From the NCBI GenBank assembly GCA_022571715.1, contig JACZXH010000037.1:1-35248 (forward strand): DNA of 35,248 nt, in the 5' to 3' direction. A model generated the notes under the pieces. That model was not told the DNA's origin and did no database searches. It was given only the letters and a program-made list of their open reading frames with translations. This DNA comes from Bacteroidota bacterium. GTDB lineage: Bacteria > Bacteroidota > Bacteroidia > Cytophagales > Cyclobacteriaceae. The translations under genes were made by a program, and so were the position numbers. Shown in pieces: positions 24,790-32,484 of the stretch; the first letter of the stretch is position 1; each line of letters opens with the position of its first letter.

Positions 24790-25262
24790 TGAAGTGATAA
24801 TGGGTTCACTTATTATAATTTTGGATATAGTGGTTGTGTGAGCAGAATATCCTTTCCCACAACAAGTGATCGTGTGTTTTTACGCGTGATTGCAAGATGT
24901 GACGACGGACAAACAGCTACGGATTTTCATACTGTTAACATAAGTCCGGATATACAATTTAGAGTTGCTAATGCCGAACCTGAGATTACTTTTGAACCGT
25001 TAGAGACTGTTGGCATAAAAACATTCCCTAACCCTTCAGGTGAGTATTTACATATCCAGGTTGTTTTAAGCGAATCATCTGAAGTGAAGATTTCATTGAT
25101 AGATTTAATGGGAAGGAATGCCGGTACCATTTATCAGGCAAACTGGACAAGGGAACCCACTACATATATGAAGAAACGACAAAGTATCAAGAAGGGCTTT
25201 GTATTGTAGTGCTTGAGGCTAACCACGCAGTAAAAAGCTCACGAATAATAATTCAAAAATAA
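24790..25262 (+). pseudogene. Broken C-terminal end of a T9SS-secreted protein
   Basis: Read from a TGA at 24790, one frame gives 'SDNGFTYYNFGYSGC', 'RVFLRVIARCDDGQTATD', then the type IX sorting domain 'IKTFPNPSGEYLHIQVV' and 'SLIDLMGRNAGTIYQ'. At about 25150-25170 the frame is lost. In the -1 frame the domain continues as 'YEETTKYQEGLCIVVLEAN' and ends 'KSSRIIIQK', the normal C-terminus, at TAA 25260-25262. The N-terminal part of the cargo is absent, no proper start exists (only GTG 24838), and a stop lies upstream. It is a remnant, 2 nt before the next gene. Confidence 0.75.
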
Positions 25263-25263
25263 G

Positions 25264-25830
25264 ATGAAACCGATTTACCTGTTTATCTGGAGCGCTTTGA
25301 TCCTTTTATCTTCTTGCGAAAAGTACGGAATGATTGATTGGGGCCGGTACCGGTCCACAGCTACATTGAATGGAAATAAAGAGTGGACCGCTAATAAATG
25401 TTGGTTTGATTATTATGGTAGTCGTGGAGATGTGGTGTATCTGCTTCTTGACTATACAAATAACCATGGATTGGTAAGAGAAAGAATAGCTTTTGTTTTT
25501 TATCGGGATATTCTTGGAACTACTCTACTTAAGCATGAAAAAAGAGGCGGTGAAATTGCGGCAAGAAAACCTTCATCGTACTTCGATACATTTGGAGAAG
25601 ATCTATATAGATATACTGGAACTGGGATTTACGATTTATTCGAAAAGGAAGGATTTGAAAACTACATTAGAATTGACAGGATATCTGAGGATGGCAAAGA
25701 GATAGAAGGAGTTTATCAACTGGCTTTTGTCATTTCGCAAGGTAGTCGTCCTCCCGAACTCGATCCATCACGACCTGATACTTTGATATTTACGGATGGA
25801 GTGTTCAAAGCAAGGCAAGGCGATTGGTAG
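25264..25830 (+). CDS. Hypothetical lipoprotein (188 aa)
   Basis: Signal peptide MKPIYLFIWSALILLSSC with lipid Cys18 (lipobox LSSC). The mature region begins 'EKYGMIDWGRYRSTATLNGNKEWTANKCW' and continues with aromatic-rich beta strands. The 'TATLNG.eWtA' opening recalls small Bacteroidota lipoproteins of unknown function whose first strand is 'ka.iNG..w.a'. Five or more Tyr/Phe repeats occur. The start lies directly (2 nt) after the T9SS remnant, so the two may once have been co-transcribed. No function assigned. Confidence 0.7.
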   Translation: MKPIYLFIWSALILLSSCEKYGMIDWGRYRSTATLNGNKEWTANKCWFDYYGSRGDVVYLLLDYTNNHGLVRERIAFVFYRDILGTTLLKHEKRGGEIAARKPSSYFDTFGEDLYRYTGTGIYDLFEKEGFENYIRIDRISEDGKEIEGVYQLAFVISQGSRPPELDPSRPDTLIFTDGVFKARQGDW

Positions 25831-26018
25831 TAATTTAATGTATCCCGGATGAATAGTGATAACCTGACATAGCATAATATGGAACGACAAGGGGGTGTAT
25901 GTGTAACCTTAGTGCCTCAATTAAGAGAATCATAGATGGAATACAAATTAACAAAGGATGTAAAAAATTTATGATGGCCTGTATCCGGCTGTGAAATCTT
26001 TTCTCTTCCAGAACATCC

Positions 26019-26483
26019 TTATTTATACCACCTTTTCAGGCGGTAATTAAAATATTCCGGTGAAGTGTCTGTCAATTTCACCCACTTATTAAATCCGGGA
26101 TGCTCCACATTGATCAGGTAATTATATTCCCTGAATGATTGCACCGAAGGGACTTTTAGTATCAGATATATTTTCGCTTCCAGAAATTCCTGCGTAAAAG
26201 CAGCCAGCTCCTGAGGGTAGGGTTTTCTATTCCAGTTATCCGGCAACTTTCTCTTATCTACTTCAGTTACAAGCGCATCATCAGATACCGACAAGGTCAT
26301 TACAACACGTTTTATCGGTAAATTATTGTCGTTGGCAATAGTCTCTAACTTAGCCAGTGCAATACTCGATGAAGCATAGATGATCCACTGGCCTCTTCGG
26401 TTCCATCTTCCTTCAGTGAACAGGGTTCCTTTAGGCGGCCACACATCCTTATGCTTTGCCTTCTCCATATGATAGAGCTCCAT
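26019..26483 (-). CDS. RES-domain toxin (NAD+-degrading) of a type II TA system
   Basis: 154 aa RES-family protein. Characterised RES toxins deplete NAD+ by phosphorolysis or hydrolysis and stop growth. The three conserved polar positions R-E-S are recognisable: 'EGRWNRRGQWIIYASSSIALAKLE' (Arg ~26, Tyr/Ser ~37-39, Glu ~48) and the late 'LKVPSVQSFREYNYLINVEHPGF' block (Ser ~113). The start codon overlaps the antitoxin stop by one base (TAATG), so translation is coupled. The antitoxin gene comes first, the usual order for Xre-RES operons. Confidence 0.88.
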   Translation of the reverse strand: MELYHMEKAKHKDVWPPKGTLFTEGRWNRRGQWIIYASSSIALAKLETIANDNNLPIKRVVMTLSVSDDALVTEVDKRKLPDNWNRKPYPQELAAFTQEFLEAKIYLILKVPSVQSFREYNYLINVEHPGFNKWVKLTDTSPEYFNYRLKRWYK

Positions 26484-26986
26484 TAACCGTACACACTGTA
26501 TTCGATACGGTCAAGCGCCTTTTCCACCTCCCTTCGACCGTTTTCACTTTGTAAAAGTTGCAGCGGCTTAATACTGCCAAGGTTCTCATTCTGCGTGTGC
26601 AGCCAAGCTTTGAAACTTACCACATCTTTATCAAACACCAATAAGCCATAATGCCACAGCTTGCTAAAGCTGGCAACGGCGTCAACAGCATGGCTGTCAA
26701 GTGTGTCATCTTTAAGAAGCCGGTAATATGTTGATTTTGAAACACCGATAATATCAGCCATTACCTCGGCTCTGATTTCAGTAGCTTTTTGAAGCAACTC
26801 CAAAAAACTACCCACAACAGACAGGTCCCTAAGCTCCATGGCCGTGGACTTTACCAGCTGCATATAATATTCAAAAAAATGCTGAAGAGACATACCGGAT
26901 GTCCCGGCAGAATAGGCTACAGCAGGCTCTTCGAAGTGTAACGATTCGCCGAATTCCTCATAGGGTTTAAAAGTATATTTTTCCAT
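26483..26986 (-). CDS. Xre/MbcA/ParS-type antitoxin of the RES toxin
   Basis: 167 aa. N-terminal helices (~30-60), then a helix-turn-helix 'LLQKATEIRAEVMADIIGVSKSTYYRLLKDD' (~64-94) of the Xre type, followed by the MbcA/ParS (DUF2384) toxin-binding domain 'AVASFSKLWHYGLLVFDKDVVSFKAWLHTQNENLGSIKPLQLLQSENGRREVEKALDRIEYSVYG' in which the C-terminus normally plugs the toxin active site. It should neutralise the downstream RES toxin and repress the shared promoter (a -7 TATATTTG at 27015-27022). One-base overlap with the toxin. Confidence 0.88.
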   Translation of the reverse strand: MEKYTFKPYEEFGESLHFEEPAVAYSAGTSGMSLQHFFEYYMQLVKSTAMELRDLSVVGSFLELLQKATEIRAEVMADIIGVSKSTYYRLLKDDTLDSHAVDAVASFSKLWHYGLLVFDKDVVSFKAWLHTQNENLGSIKPLQLLQSENGRREVEKALDRIEYSVYG

Positions 26987-27014
26987 ATTAAGATTATATT
27001 TATATCATTCACTA

Positions 27015-27022
27015 CAAATATA
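27015..27022 (-). promoter_or_regulatory. -7 element (TATATTTG) for the RES-Xre operon
   Basis: Perfect TAnnTTTG on the minus strand, 29 nt before the antitoxin start; no good -33 TTG at 19-21 nt. AT-rich direct ATTATT words upstream could be operator sites. Confidence 0.45.
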
Positions 27023-27060
27023 ATAAATTATTCTCAATAAGGATTATTAATATTCCATTT

Positions 27061-27570
27061 AATACAAATAATTTTAGTAAACGAATAAATATATCATTTG
27101 TAAGAGCTATAAGTGCAGGAAAACTTTATGTATTTTTTTACAATTTTGATACGAAAAAAGTAAGTGTCTCACTTTTCAAAAACAAAGAACATTGGGTCAA
27201 ACCTGGAGCGCGGATGCCAATGATATTATCTACCTTCATTCTGAAGAAAAATCTGGTTCAATTTGAACTATTCTACTTAAAGGCAGAAATACAATTCGCC
27301 TGAATGTATCAGGCATCAGACCCATTATTGACAGATCTGGTAGAAATTTGGTAGTAGAAGGTATGGAGTTATGTATGCCGATATATACGCTATCTAATTA
27401 ATCACAGTAGAAATTAAACAACTTACAAGTTCAAAATTCAATAAGATATCACCAAATTGAAGCCGTGATAGTAAAGGAATTTATTTTGGATCTAATTCTA
27501 TACAAATTAAAAGGCAATTAGAAATAATAAGACTAAAAATCTCTAAAACACTTTTAATGATTTAGGCAGC
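27061..27570. other. AT-rich intergenic region with coding-like shreds
   Basis: About 500 nt without an intact gene. One frame at 27300-27401 reads 'RLNVSGIRPIIDRSGRNLVV...' before a stop, another at 27209-27270 reads 'TWSADANDIIYLHSEEKSG', weakly like a beta-propeller (PD40) repeat. These may be relics, but are too short to name. Confidence 0.3.
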
Positions 27571-27961
27571 ATGAATACCTTATTCAGTTCCTTTATTCAA
27601 CAAAAGACATCAATGGAACAAAAAACGACACAGTATATTTTTCCATCTCTTTTTGTTATTTGCTGTATTTATATTCTTAACCTTCAATTAGATTTTTACA
27701 TTGAAGATCCTGCAATATATGGCGTATTGAGCAAACGTATTTTGCTAACGGGAGATTTTAGTTTGCTCATACTTGACGAAAAGGATTGGCTTGACAAACC
27801 ACATTTACCTTTTTGGATTACCGCGATATCTTTTAAAATTTTTGGCATTTCCTCCTTTGCATACTTGTTGCCAATCACAATAGCGCTGGGGCTCACATTT
27901 TTATACACGTTCAAATTTGCTTCCCAATACTACAATAAAACTATAGCCTGGTTTAGTGTAT
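27571..27961 (+). pseudogene. Membrane glycosyltransferase (ArnT/GT39-like), 5' part, interrupted by IS
   Basis: N-terminal 130 codons of a PMT/ArnT-like lipid-linked sugar transferase, ended by an IS30-family insertion. It has a first TM segment, then the periplasmic-loop motif 'IEDPAIYGVLSKRILLTGDFSLLILDEKDWLDKPHLPFWITAISFKIFG', the GDF...WLDKPxLxFW pattern of the family. The frame runs on into the element and stops at 27996. Two starts are possible (27571 or 27613). Removing the IS and one copy of its 3-bp target duplication joins this exactly in frame to 29074 onward, giving a 573-aa protein. Confidence 0.85.
27959..27961. repeat. Target-site duplication TAT (left copy) of the IS30-family element
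   Basis: TAT here and at 29071-29073 flank the element directly. Deleting the element and one copy restores the glycosyltransferase frame, supporting this boundary. Confidence 0.75.
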
Positions 27962-27991
27962 GCTGTGATCAAGTGATAAGTGCAATTGAAG

Positions 27992-28021
27992 GATGAAAAA
28001 GCTTTTAAGGGCTTTTTCATC
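27992..28021. terminator. Hairpin inside the IS left end
   Basis: GATGAAAAAGC (27992-28002) pairs perfectly with GCTTTTTCATC (28011-28021), 11-bp stem with an 8-nt loop. It probably blocks read-through from the host gene into the transposase. A second stem TGCAATC/GATTGCA (28039-28056) sits just before the transposase ATG. Confidence 0.6.
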
Positions 28022-28058
28022 TCCAAAAGCCTGAGTAGTGCAATCTTTGGATTGCAAG

Positions 28059-29063
28059 ATGTCAAAAAACTACACACATCTCAGTATTGATCAAAGGTAT
28101 CAAATTGAGGCATTATTGGAAACGAAGATTACTCAAAAAGAGATTGCCCTCATTGTTGGTGTTCACCCATCCACGATTACTCGGGAACTAAAGCGAAATG
28201 TGGGTTCAAGAGGACGGGGAGCTGGCGTCTATCAGACAACCAATGCACAAAGAAGGACCAATCTTCGTCATCACCAGAAGCCCAAAAGGATAATCTTCAC
28301 CAATTCCATGAAAGACTGGATAGCTGATCGGCTCAAAGAAGACAGATGGAGCCCTGAACTAATCAGTCATCAGGGAAAGAAAACAGGAGAATGTCCCCTT
28401 AGCCATGAATGGATTTACCAATGGATATGGGAGTGCAAGCATTCTAATGGCAAGGAGAACCAGGAATACAAACGACTATACTCATACCTCAAACATGGCA
28501 AAAGAAGGCATAAACGAGGAAACAGAAAAGATCGAAGAGGTATTATCCCCAATAGGGTATCCATTGAACAGCGACCTGAGATCATTAATAAAAGAGAACG
28601 TTTAGGCGATATTGAAGTCGATCTAATGATGGGCAAAAACCACAAAGGCTCTTTGTTGGTGATGACAGACCGAACAAGTCTATTTACCAGAATCAGAAAA
28701 ATGCACAGTAAAAATGCCGATCAAATGGCCGAAGCTATTGTTGAAGAACTCTCAAAGAATGAATACAAACTAGAAACACTCACTTTTGATAATGATATGG
28801 CATTTGCCAAACATGAGTTGATTACTAAATCGCTTGGCGTGGATGCCTATTTTACCCGTCCTTACACGAGTCAGGATAAAGGGACCGTTGAAAACAGGAT
28901 AGGGGTAATCAGAAGGTTTTTTCCTAAGAAAACAGATCTTAGATTTGTTACTGATGAACAAATCAAAGTCGTTGAAAATAAAATCAATGAACGCCCGATT
29001 AGAAAATTTAATTACCTAAACGCAAAGCAAGTGCTACAAAGGAAAATTGCACTTATGACTTGA
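28059..29063 (+). CDS. IS30-family transposase
   Basis: 334-aa DDE transposase from the ATG at 28059; an upstream in-frame GTG at 28038 lies within a hairpin and is less likely. N-terminal helix-turn-helix 'YTHLSIDQRYQIEALLETKITQKEIALIVGVHPSTITRELKRN' (~4-46) binds the ends. Catalytic acids: D in 'GDIEVDLMMGKNHKGSLLVMTDRTS' (~190), D in 'LTFDNDMAFAKHE' (~245) and E in 'QDKGTVENRIGVIRRFFPKKTD' (~280), in the IS30-typical 'Y-T/S-x-x-x-x-G-x-x-E-N-x-x-x-x-x-R-x-F-x-P-K-x-T-D' arrangement. Apparently intact and functional. Confidence 0.93.
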   Translation: MSKNYTHLSIDQRYQIEALLETKITQKEIALIVGVHPSTITRELKRNVGSRGRGAGVYQTTNAQRRTNLRHHQKPKRIIFTNSMKDWIADRLKEDRWSPELISHQGKKTGECPLSHEWIYQWIWECKHSNGKENQEYKRLYSYLKHGKRRHKRGNRKDRRGIIPNRVSIEQRPEIINKRERLGDIEVDLMMGKNHKGSLLVMTDRTSLFTRIRKMHSKNADQMAEAIVEELSKNEYKLETLTFDNDMAFAKHELITKSLGVDAYFTRPYTSQDKGTVENRIGVIRRFFPKKTDLRFVTDEQIKVVENKINERPIRKFNYLNAKQVLQRKIALMT

Positions 29064-29073
29064 ACTTACATAT

Positions 29074-30404
29074 TCATATTATCGACCGCTCAATATACCA
29101 TGATGTCGGGAACCGAAGGTAGAATTGAGCCTTATTTGATGTGTTTTATCATTGGGAGTATTTATCACTTTGATCGAGGCATATCCCATAACAAAATTAT
29201 CGATTATGTTATAGGTTCTACTTTGGTTGCAGCAGCCATAATGACGAAAGGAATGTTTGTAATTGTTCCGATTTTTGGCGCTATTGGAGGGCATTTATTA
29301 TATCAACATCGTAACATTACGGTATTTTTCAAATGGTACTGGCTCTTGGTAGCAGCTTTAATTTGTCTTTTCATTTTGCCAGAAATATATGCACTGTTTA
29401 TCCAATTTGACAGTCATCCTAATAAAATTATCTTTGGTCAAAAAGGAATTTCAGGAATAAAATGGTTTTTATGGGATAGTCAATTTAGCAGACTTATTAA
29501 TACGGGGCCATTCACAAGACACCAAGGAGATTATTTCTTTTTTATACACACGTTATTATGGGCTTTTTTCCCTTGGTGTTTTGTTTTGTATTATGGCTTT
29601 TTTCAAACCCTAAAAAAGATATTTAAAAAAGAAGCCGTTGTTGAACTATATACTTTTTCTGGAGGGCTTTTTATGTTTTTATTATTTTCCATTTCAAAAT
29701 TTCAATTGCCCCATTATATAAGTATTGTGTTTCCTTTTTATGCAATCATAGTAGCCGATATATTTTATAAACCACTAAATAGACTTGGTAAGAAACTAAT
29801 AGTTTCACTTCAAACTATACAAATCAGTGTAGTATTCCTGGTTTTGATCTCAATACTCATTATTAGCAGTTGGTCAACCATAGCATGTTTACTTTTCTTA
29901 AGTTTATTTGTGGGAGCACTTCTTATTAATTTTAGAAGACCTGGCAATCTAATTAACAAACTATTAATAGGTTCTGGATTAGCAGCAATTTTTTTAAATG
30001 CCTATATGAGCTTAGAAGTTTACCCAACGATAAGCAGTTATAGAGCGGACATCCAAGCGGCTAGATATATTAACGAACATTTTCAAGACCAATCAGTGAC
30101 TGTTCTAGGTCCAGTTTCTTATCGATTTCAATTTTATTGTAATTCTCCTATTTCTAAATATTGGGACCCCACCATTCAAGAACTTCAGGACCTAAAAAAG
30201 GCGTCCTTAATATTATGTACTGATGTTGACATTTTAAAGCGACTCGATTCTAACTATGTCTTAGTTGAATCCTTTGATCATTATGCCAGTGAAACAATCA
30301 GCTTAGCTTTTTTAAATCCTAAGTCTCGATCTACGCAGTTAGTCAAGTATATTTTAATGAAAAAACCAACTACAACAAGCAAAAAGACCGAAAACTATCA
30401 ATAA
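29074..30404 (+). pseudogene. Membrane glycosyltransferase (ArnT/GT39-like), 3' part after IS
   Basis: Remaining ~443 codons of the interrupted transferase. In the joined frame it starts 'FILSTAQYTMMSGTEGRIEPYLMCFIIGS', matching the second acidic motif of PMT/ArnT proteins, followed by about ten more TM segments ('AAAIMTKGMFVIVPIFGAIGGHLLY' is the conserved 'TKG' region; 'KFQLPHYISIVFPFYAIIVADIF' the 'K.P.Y..p..P' region) and a soluble C-terminal domain (~from 30010). No stop disrupts it. The first in-frame ATG is 29100, so a truncated protein could still be made, but without the catalytic N-terminal loop. Such enzymes modify glycans or lipids with sugars from a polyprenyl carrier. Confidence 0.85.
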
Positions 30405-30457
30405 ATTTTAAAAGCAATTTATTTACAAAAAAGTGAAAAGTAAGCAATTAAATATTA

Positions 30458-30679
30458 TCAGAATATAATAGACAGCCACCAGGTGTACTAAAAATCCGGA
30501 TAGCCATGCAGCATGGAAACTAAGGGTCCGCGGCCGAACGTCAACTAATGGATTTTGACTCAATTATTGTCGACATAGCCATGTTCAACAGGATCCAGAA
30601 TTTGGTTCGCATTTATCCCTGTCGTAAGAACAAGAATGTAAACTAATATTATTGACATTAAAATATTCTGCTTTCTCAT
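30458..30679 (-). pseudogene. Alpha/beta-hydrolase relic with three in-frame stops
   Basis: An ATG (30677-30679) opens a signal peptide 'MRKQNILMSIILVYILVLTTGINA', then 'NQILDPVEHGYVDNN'. The same frame continues across stops as '*VKIH*LTFGRGPLVSMLHGYPDF*YTW'. This is the N-terminus of an epoxide-hydrolase/haloalkane-dehalogenase-like alpha/beta-hydrolase (usual '...NGVKIHY..xGxGPLVVMLHGFPDFWYTW...'). Codons expected for Gly, Tyr and Trp have become TGA, TAG and TAG, and the rest including the catalytic nucleophile is gone (the frame ends TGA at 30458-30460). Clear decayed pseudogene. Confidence 0.8.
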
Positions 30680-30869
30680 GTGAGTTCTCCCCTGAGTCAG
30701 CTCGAGCTACTTGGGATAAGAAACGAGGAAACAGGATAATTCCTGAACGCTACTATTTGGAGTGAGATTGTTGTCAATATTGACATTCCTATAAACACGT
30801 TCGATCCGCCAATCGAAGCACAAAAATAATTTGGTAAATGATAAATCATTTAATTCTGCCAGCGATCGT
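30680..30869. other. Spacer with 14-bp palindrome TGTCAATATTGACA
   Basis: Non-coding stretch between the hydrolase relic and the isomerase operon. It contains the perfect 14-bp palindrome at 30772-30785, a size and symmetry typical of a dimeric repressor operator, about 95 nt upstream of the relic's ATG. No intact ORF. Confidence 0.4.
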
Positions 30870-31868
30870 TTAAACCATTGACCCTACTTTTTCAAGCAGT
30901 GTTTTGGTTTTCATGATGCCCATATTTTCCGAATCTTCTGTTCCTTCATACTCGATTCCAATATGGCCACGGTATCCGGCCTCCTTTACGACTTTCAGCA
31001 TTTTTGTATAATCGGTATGAATCTCGTCTCCGTTTTCGTCAAAATCATGACTTTTTGCACTTACGCCCTTGGCAAAAGGCATCAATTCCTTCACCCCCAG
31101 ATAGCGGTCATATTCATTTATACATCCGTCTTCATTTGATTCGATGCAAAAATTACCAAAATCAGGCAACGTTCCACAATTAGCCATCCCTACCGAACTG
31201 ATTACATTGCTCAGCCATTTTCCGTCGGACGATATGCCTCCATGATTTTCAACAATTACATTGATATCAAAATCTTTTGCAAACTCCGATAAACGACCCA
31301 GCCCGTCAATTGCAGCAGTAGCCACTTCCTCATCTGTACCTGTGCCTCTTGCATTTACACGTATTGAGTGGCACCCTAGCGTTTTGGCTGCCTCCACCCA
31401 TTTGTAGTGGTTCTCTACCGCTTCGTTTCGTTTTGCCTCGTCAGAATCACCCAGGTTACCTTCGCCATCACACATAATCAGCACATTGCTTACGCCGTTG
31501 TCATTACATATAGTGTTGAGTTGACTAAGATAAGCGGCATCTTCAGCTTTGTCTTTAAAAAATATGTTTACATACTCTACGGCATCGATACCGAAATCAT
31601 TTTTTGCCATCACCGGAAAATCCAGGTTGGTCATTTCTTCAGCAAATAGCGCTTTATGGAGCGACCATTCGGCCAGGGATATTTTAAAGAACAATTCTGA
31701 AGCACTTGCAGCTTCAGCCGTTGTTTCCTCTTCTGAAGCGTCATTCGTTTTTCTGGATCTGCTGCATCCATGTATACCAAGTATGCCTACACCAAGGGTT
31801 AATCCACCTGCTTTGTAGATAAATTTACGCCTGGATTGTATTTTCTTGTTAATCTGATTCGTTTTCAT
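30870..31868 (-). CDS. Exported sugar isomerase/epimerase-like TIM barrel (AP_endonuc_2)
   Basis: 332 aa. The N-terminus carries a twin-arginine motif ([12 protein letters not shown], ~11-22) and then GIHGC (Cys35), which could make it a Tat-exported lipoprotein. The TIM barrel (~60-332) has the family metal ligands: 'NVIVENHGG' (Glu ~211), '[11 protein letters not shown]' (Asp ~238), '[10 protein letters not shown]' (His ~277) and 'GHIGIEYEG' (Glu ~308). Relatives act on keto-sugars or 3-keto-glycosides. It is the third gene of the GMC operon, 9 nt after the small dehydrogenase subunit, so it likely acts on the oxidised product. Exact reaction unknown. Confidence 0.85.
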   Translation of the reverse strand: MKTNQINKKIQSRRKFIYKAGGLTLGVGILGIHGCSRSRKTNDASEEETTAEAASASELFFKISLAEWSLHKALFAEEMTNLDFPVMAKNDFGIDAVEYVNIFFKDKAEDAAYLSQLNTICNDNGVSNVLIMCDGEGNLGDSDEAKRNEAVENHYKWVEAAKTLGCHSIRVNARGTGTDEEVATAAIDGLGRLSEFAKDFDINVIVENHGGISSDGKWLSNVISSVGMANCGTLPDFGNFCIESNEDGCINEYDRYLGVKELMPFAKGVSAKSHDFDENGDEIHTDYTKMLKVVKEAGYRGHIGIEYEGTEDSENMGIMKTKTLLEKVGSMV

Positions 31869-31877
31869 AATATAGTT

Positions 31878-32462
31878 TTATGTTGCCCATTGTTTTCCTA
31901 CTTCTTCGTAAGGAATACATCCGTGATATTCACCAGGCACTTTATCGTACTTCAGTACTTGGGTTGCCCCTGCTTTGGAGGTGCAGAATCCACCAACTGT
32001 AAGTTCCTTAACCGTCAAAATAAACGGTAATATGTCATAATTATCTGAATTGATTATTGCATCATCATTTCTATTTTTTACAAATTCCAGTTTTTGCTCC
32101 GGATTGAGTTCAATAAATACTCTTCCGTACTCCTTTTCAGCATTTGAATTGAATGACGTCATGCCTTCCATAAATATGTTGCGGTCTTCTTCACTATACA
32201 CATCCCTGATCATGGATTCAATAAACTTCGGTACACCTACATCTCTTGCCCCGGGTGTGCCCGTTGCTGGAATCATTATTTCCGATATCTCCGAAATCAT
32301 GATGGCCTGATCATTATCAAATAAATCAGGGATCCAGTCAGGTTCGTTTGAAACAGAACAACCATCAAGAATACCCATAATGGTGGGTGCAGACAATGCA
32401 CTTCCCATTATCAGAACGGTTTTTCGTAAGGCTTCTCTCCGGTCTATTTGTTTAGTTTTCAT
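31878..32462 (-). CDS. Gluconate 2-dehydrogenase subunit 3-like protein (small subunit of GMC dehydrogenase)
   Basis: 194 aa, gluconate_2-dh3 family. N-terminus 'MKTKQIDRREALRKTVLIMGSALSAPTIMGILDGC' has an RR pair and hydrophobic segment (likely Tat-type export and possibly lipidated at Cys35). The core 'ISEIMIPATGTPGARDVGVPKFIESMIRDVYSEEDR' (~59-94) is the family signature. Such subunits chaperone and export the GMC subunit, which usually lacks its own signal, through the Tat system. Coupled (22 nt) downstream of the GMC gene. Confidence 0.9.
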   Translation of the reverse strand: MKTKQIDRREALRKTVLIMGSALSAPTIMGILDGCSVSNEPDWIPDLFDNDQAIMISEISEIMIPATGTPGARDVGVPKFIESMIRDVYSEEDRNIFMEGMTSFNSNAEKEYGRVFIELNPEQKLEFVKNRNDDAIINSDNYDILPFILTVKELTVGGFCTSKAGATQVLKYDKVPGEYHGCIPYEEVGKQWAT

Positions 32463-32484
32463 TTATCGTCTTTATTCTTTTAAC

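Larger units (their letters stand above)
27962..29070 (+). mobile_element. IS30-family insertion sequence, 1109 bp
   Basis: Complete element with one transposase gene, 26-bp terminal inverted repeats (27962-27987 and 29045-29070) whose inner 19 bp match with a single mismatch (TCAAGT[G/C]ATAAGTGCAATT), and a 3-bp TAT target duplication. The transposase stop lies inside the right repeat. A strong hairpin at 27992-28021 follows the left end. The interruption is clean, so the insertion seems recent relative to the other gene relics nearby. Confidence 0.9.

Noticed and set aside
27209-27401. Possible beta-propeller relic in the region before the glycosyltransferase
   Set aside because: Resemblance rests on about 20 residues and frames change repeatedly; not enough to name a pseudogene.
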